A stretch of 46,618 nucleotides of DNA, taken from Flavobacteriaceae bacterium (GTDB lineage: Bacteria > Bacteroidota > Bacteroidia > Flavobacteriales > Weeksellaceae). The notes beneath the pieces were generated by a model. The model saw only the letters and a list, made by a program, of their open reading frames with translations, searched no databases and was not told the DNA's origin. A program made the translations under genes and the position numbers. The stretch covers positions 633,193 through 679,810 of the forward strand of contig PTET01000001.1 of assembly GCA_004359435.1 (NCBI GenBank), in the 5' to 3' direction. Numbering within the stretch: position 1 is the first letter of the stretch; each line of letters begins with the position of its first letter. Of this stretch, positions 45,996 through 46,618 are shown one piece after another.

Positions 45996-46618
45996 ACCCT
46001 ACTTACCTCGCTTGTGACCAACATTTTGGGAGAAGTAATCCAAAAAGTGGAATACCTCCCATTCACGGACAACACAACGGTGGGTACTATAACCCAAGGA
46101 ATCAAAGTGTTTATGGGTATTGTTTGCAAAGCCCAGTTGTTTATATTGATCCGAATGGGAAACAGGAGAGTGCTTTTGATTATTTTTATAGATCAACACA
46201 AGATTTTGATAAAAGATGGGAAATATATAAACCTTCCTCAAATACATGTGGTCCAAATTTCACCTCTGGGAAATGTTACGGCAATTTACAATCAAATTAC
46301 ACTGGAGCAAGTACTTTAGACAAGATTAAGAAAGGACTTACTTCTATGGAATTTAGATATAAATACAAAGTAGAGCCCGTTGACGAAGTTGACTTAGGTT
46401 CATTTTGGCATGATGTAGGTTATGAAAATAAAAATGCTGCGGGTATTGAAGACGCTTGGAATAATTTGGATGTTTTAGGTGAAGACATTGTTTTAATGAA
46501 TAAAGCAAAAAGTGTTATGGATAGATACGGTAAGCCTGAAATAGAAGGTATTGATATTCAAACAAAAAAACCAATAACTTTGGCTACATATTATAGAGCT
46601 GAAGCTGTTTATAAAGCT
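45996..46618 (+). CDS. Orphan Rhs core tip fused to a possible phospholipase A2-like toxin domain (runs off the window, one frameshift)
   Basis: From 45999 one frame reads LLTSLVTNILGEVIQKVEYLPF, the Rhs core after the HPDHLGS motif. Near 46063 the reading moves to another frame (46064 on): GGYYNPRNQSVYGYCLQSP, then VVYIDPNGKQESAFDYFY, the end of the Rhs core at the DPNG boundary. About 30-60 core residues are missing between. The following C-terminal domain of over 150 residues has KKGLTSMEF, VDEVDLGSFWHDVGYEN with the HD pair at 46409-46414 and Tyr at 46421, then a helix with GEDIVLMNKAK. HDxxY is the active-site core of phospholipase A2 folds, so a lipid-cleaving toxin is a reasonable but unproved guess. 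The frame is still open at 46618. Confidence 0.6.

Noticed and set aside
46014-46319. A 101-codon open frame after the membrane protein gene
   Set aside because: Only its first 17 codons match Rhs core sequence. From about 46064 the Rhs and toxin-like sequence is in a different frame, so most of this frame is noise.

Overview
The window looks like chromosomal DNA of a member of the Bacteroidota, order Flavobacteriales, and the proteins most resemble the Weeksellaceae/Chryseobacterium side of that order. The grounds are AT-rich DNA, Bacteroidota promoters of the TTG-N17-21-TAnnTTTG kind before many operons, a complete gldK-gldL-gldM locus plus a damaged gldN (gliding motility and type IX secretion), a secreted metalloprotease with a type IX sorting tail, and flavobacterial gene order (topA, arginase-like gene, gldKLMN, FAD oxidoreductase, ABC-F). 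The taxonomic placement is inferred from remembered family features, not from a search.

Layout. 1-2760: 3' part of a large secreted protein with thrombospondin type 3 calcium-binding repeats. 2958-8020: suf operon sufA-B-C-D-S for iron-sulfur cluster assembly, followed by a small lipoprotein gene. 16258-8608 (minus strand): miaB, a sigma-54 activator, lptE, a TPR-like gene, secG, a metalloprotease, groES and groEL. 16496-25798 (plus): topA, an arginase-fold protein, gldK-L-M-N and an FAD oxidoreductase. 25851-27367: ABC-F ATPase. 27466-44898: a purine biosynthesis cluster (purA, B, L, C, F, M, N, H, D, guaA) with fabH, a Bax-inhibitor-1 gene and two alpha/beta hydrolase genes among it. 44966-45036: tRNA-Gln. 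45155-46618: an accessory Rhs polymorphic-toxin region with a fragment of Rhs pre-core sequence, a small membrane protein that may be an immunity protein, and a displaced Rhs tip whose C-terminal domain carries an HDxxY motif suggestive of a phospholipase A2-like toxin.

The most striking feature is damage. At least ten genes that should be intact, many of them essential (sufB, groEL, miaB, the sigma-54 activator, gldN, an ABC-F gene, purA, purB, purL, the repeat protein), each carry one internal deletion of roughly 40 to 570 bases, usually with a frameshift. The sequence on both sides is perfectly conserved, and there are no scattered stop codons. Two alpha/beta hydrolase genes are also damaged at their 5' ends and share a 97-base perfect repeat. 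This pattern fits contig ends joined directly, with the gap sequence lost, much better than biological decay. The breaks should be checked against reads before any of these genes is called a pseudogene.

Functionally the intact parts are housekeeping (Fe-S assembly, purine synthesis to AMP and GMP, chaperonin, topoisomerase) and envelope/secretion functions (T9SS motor, LptE, SecG). The Rhs region at the right end is the only clearly accessory segment. The best candidates for new biology are that toxin region, a sigma-54-type -24 element before groES near a sigma-54 activator gene, and the arginase-fold pseudoenzyme beside the gliding genes.
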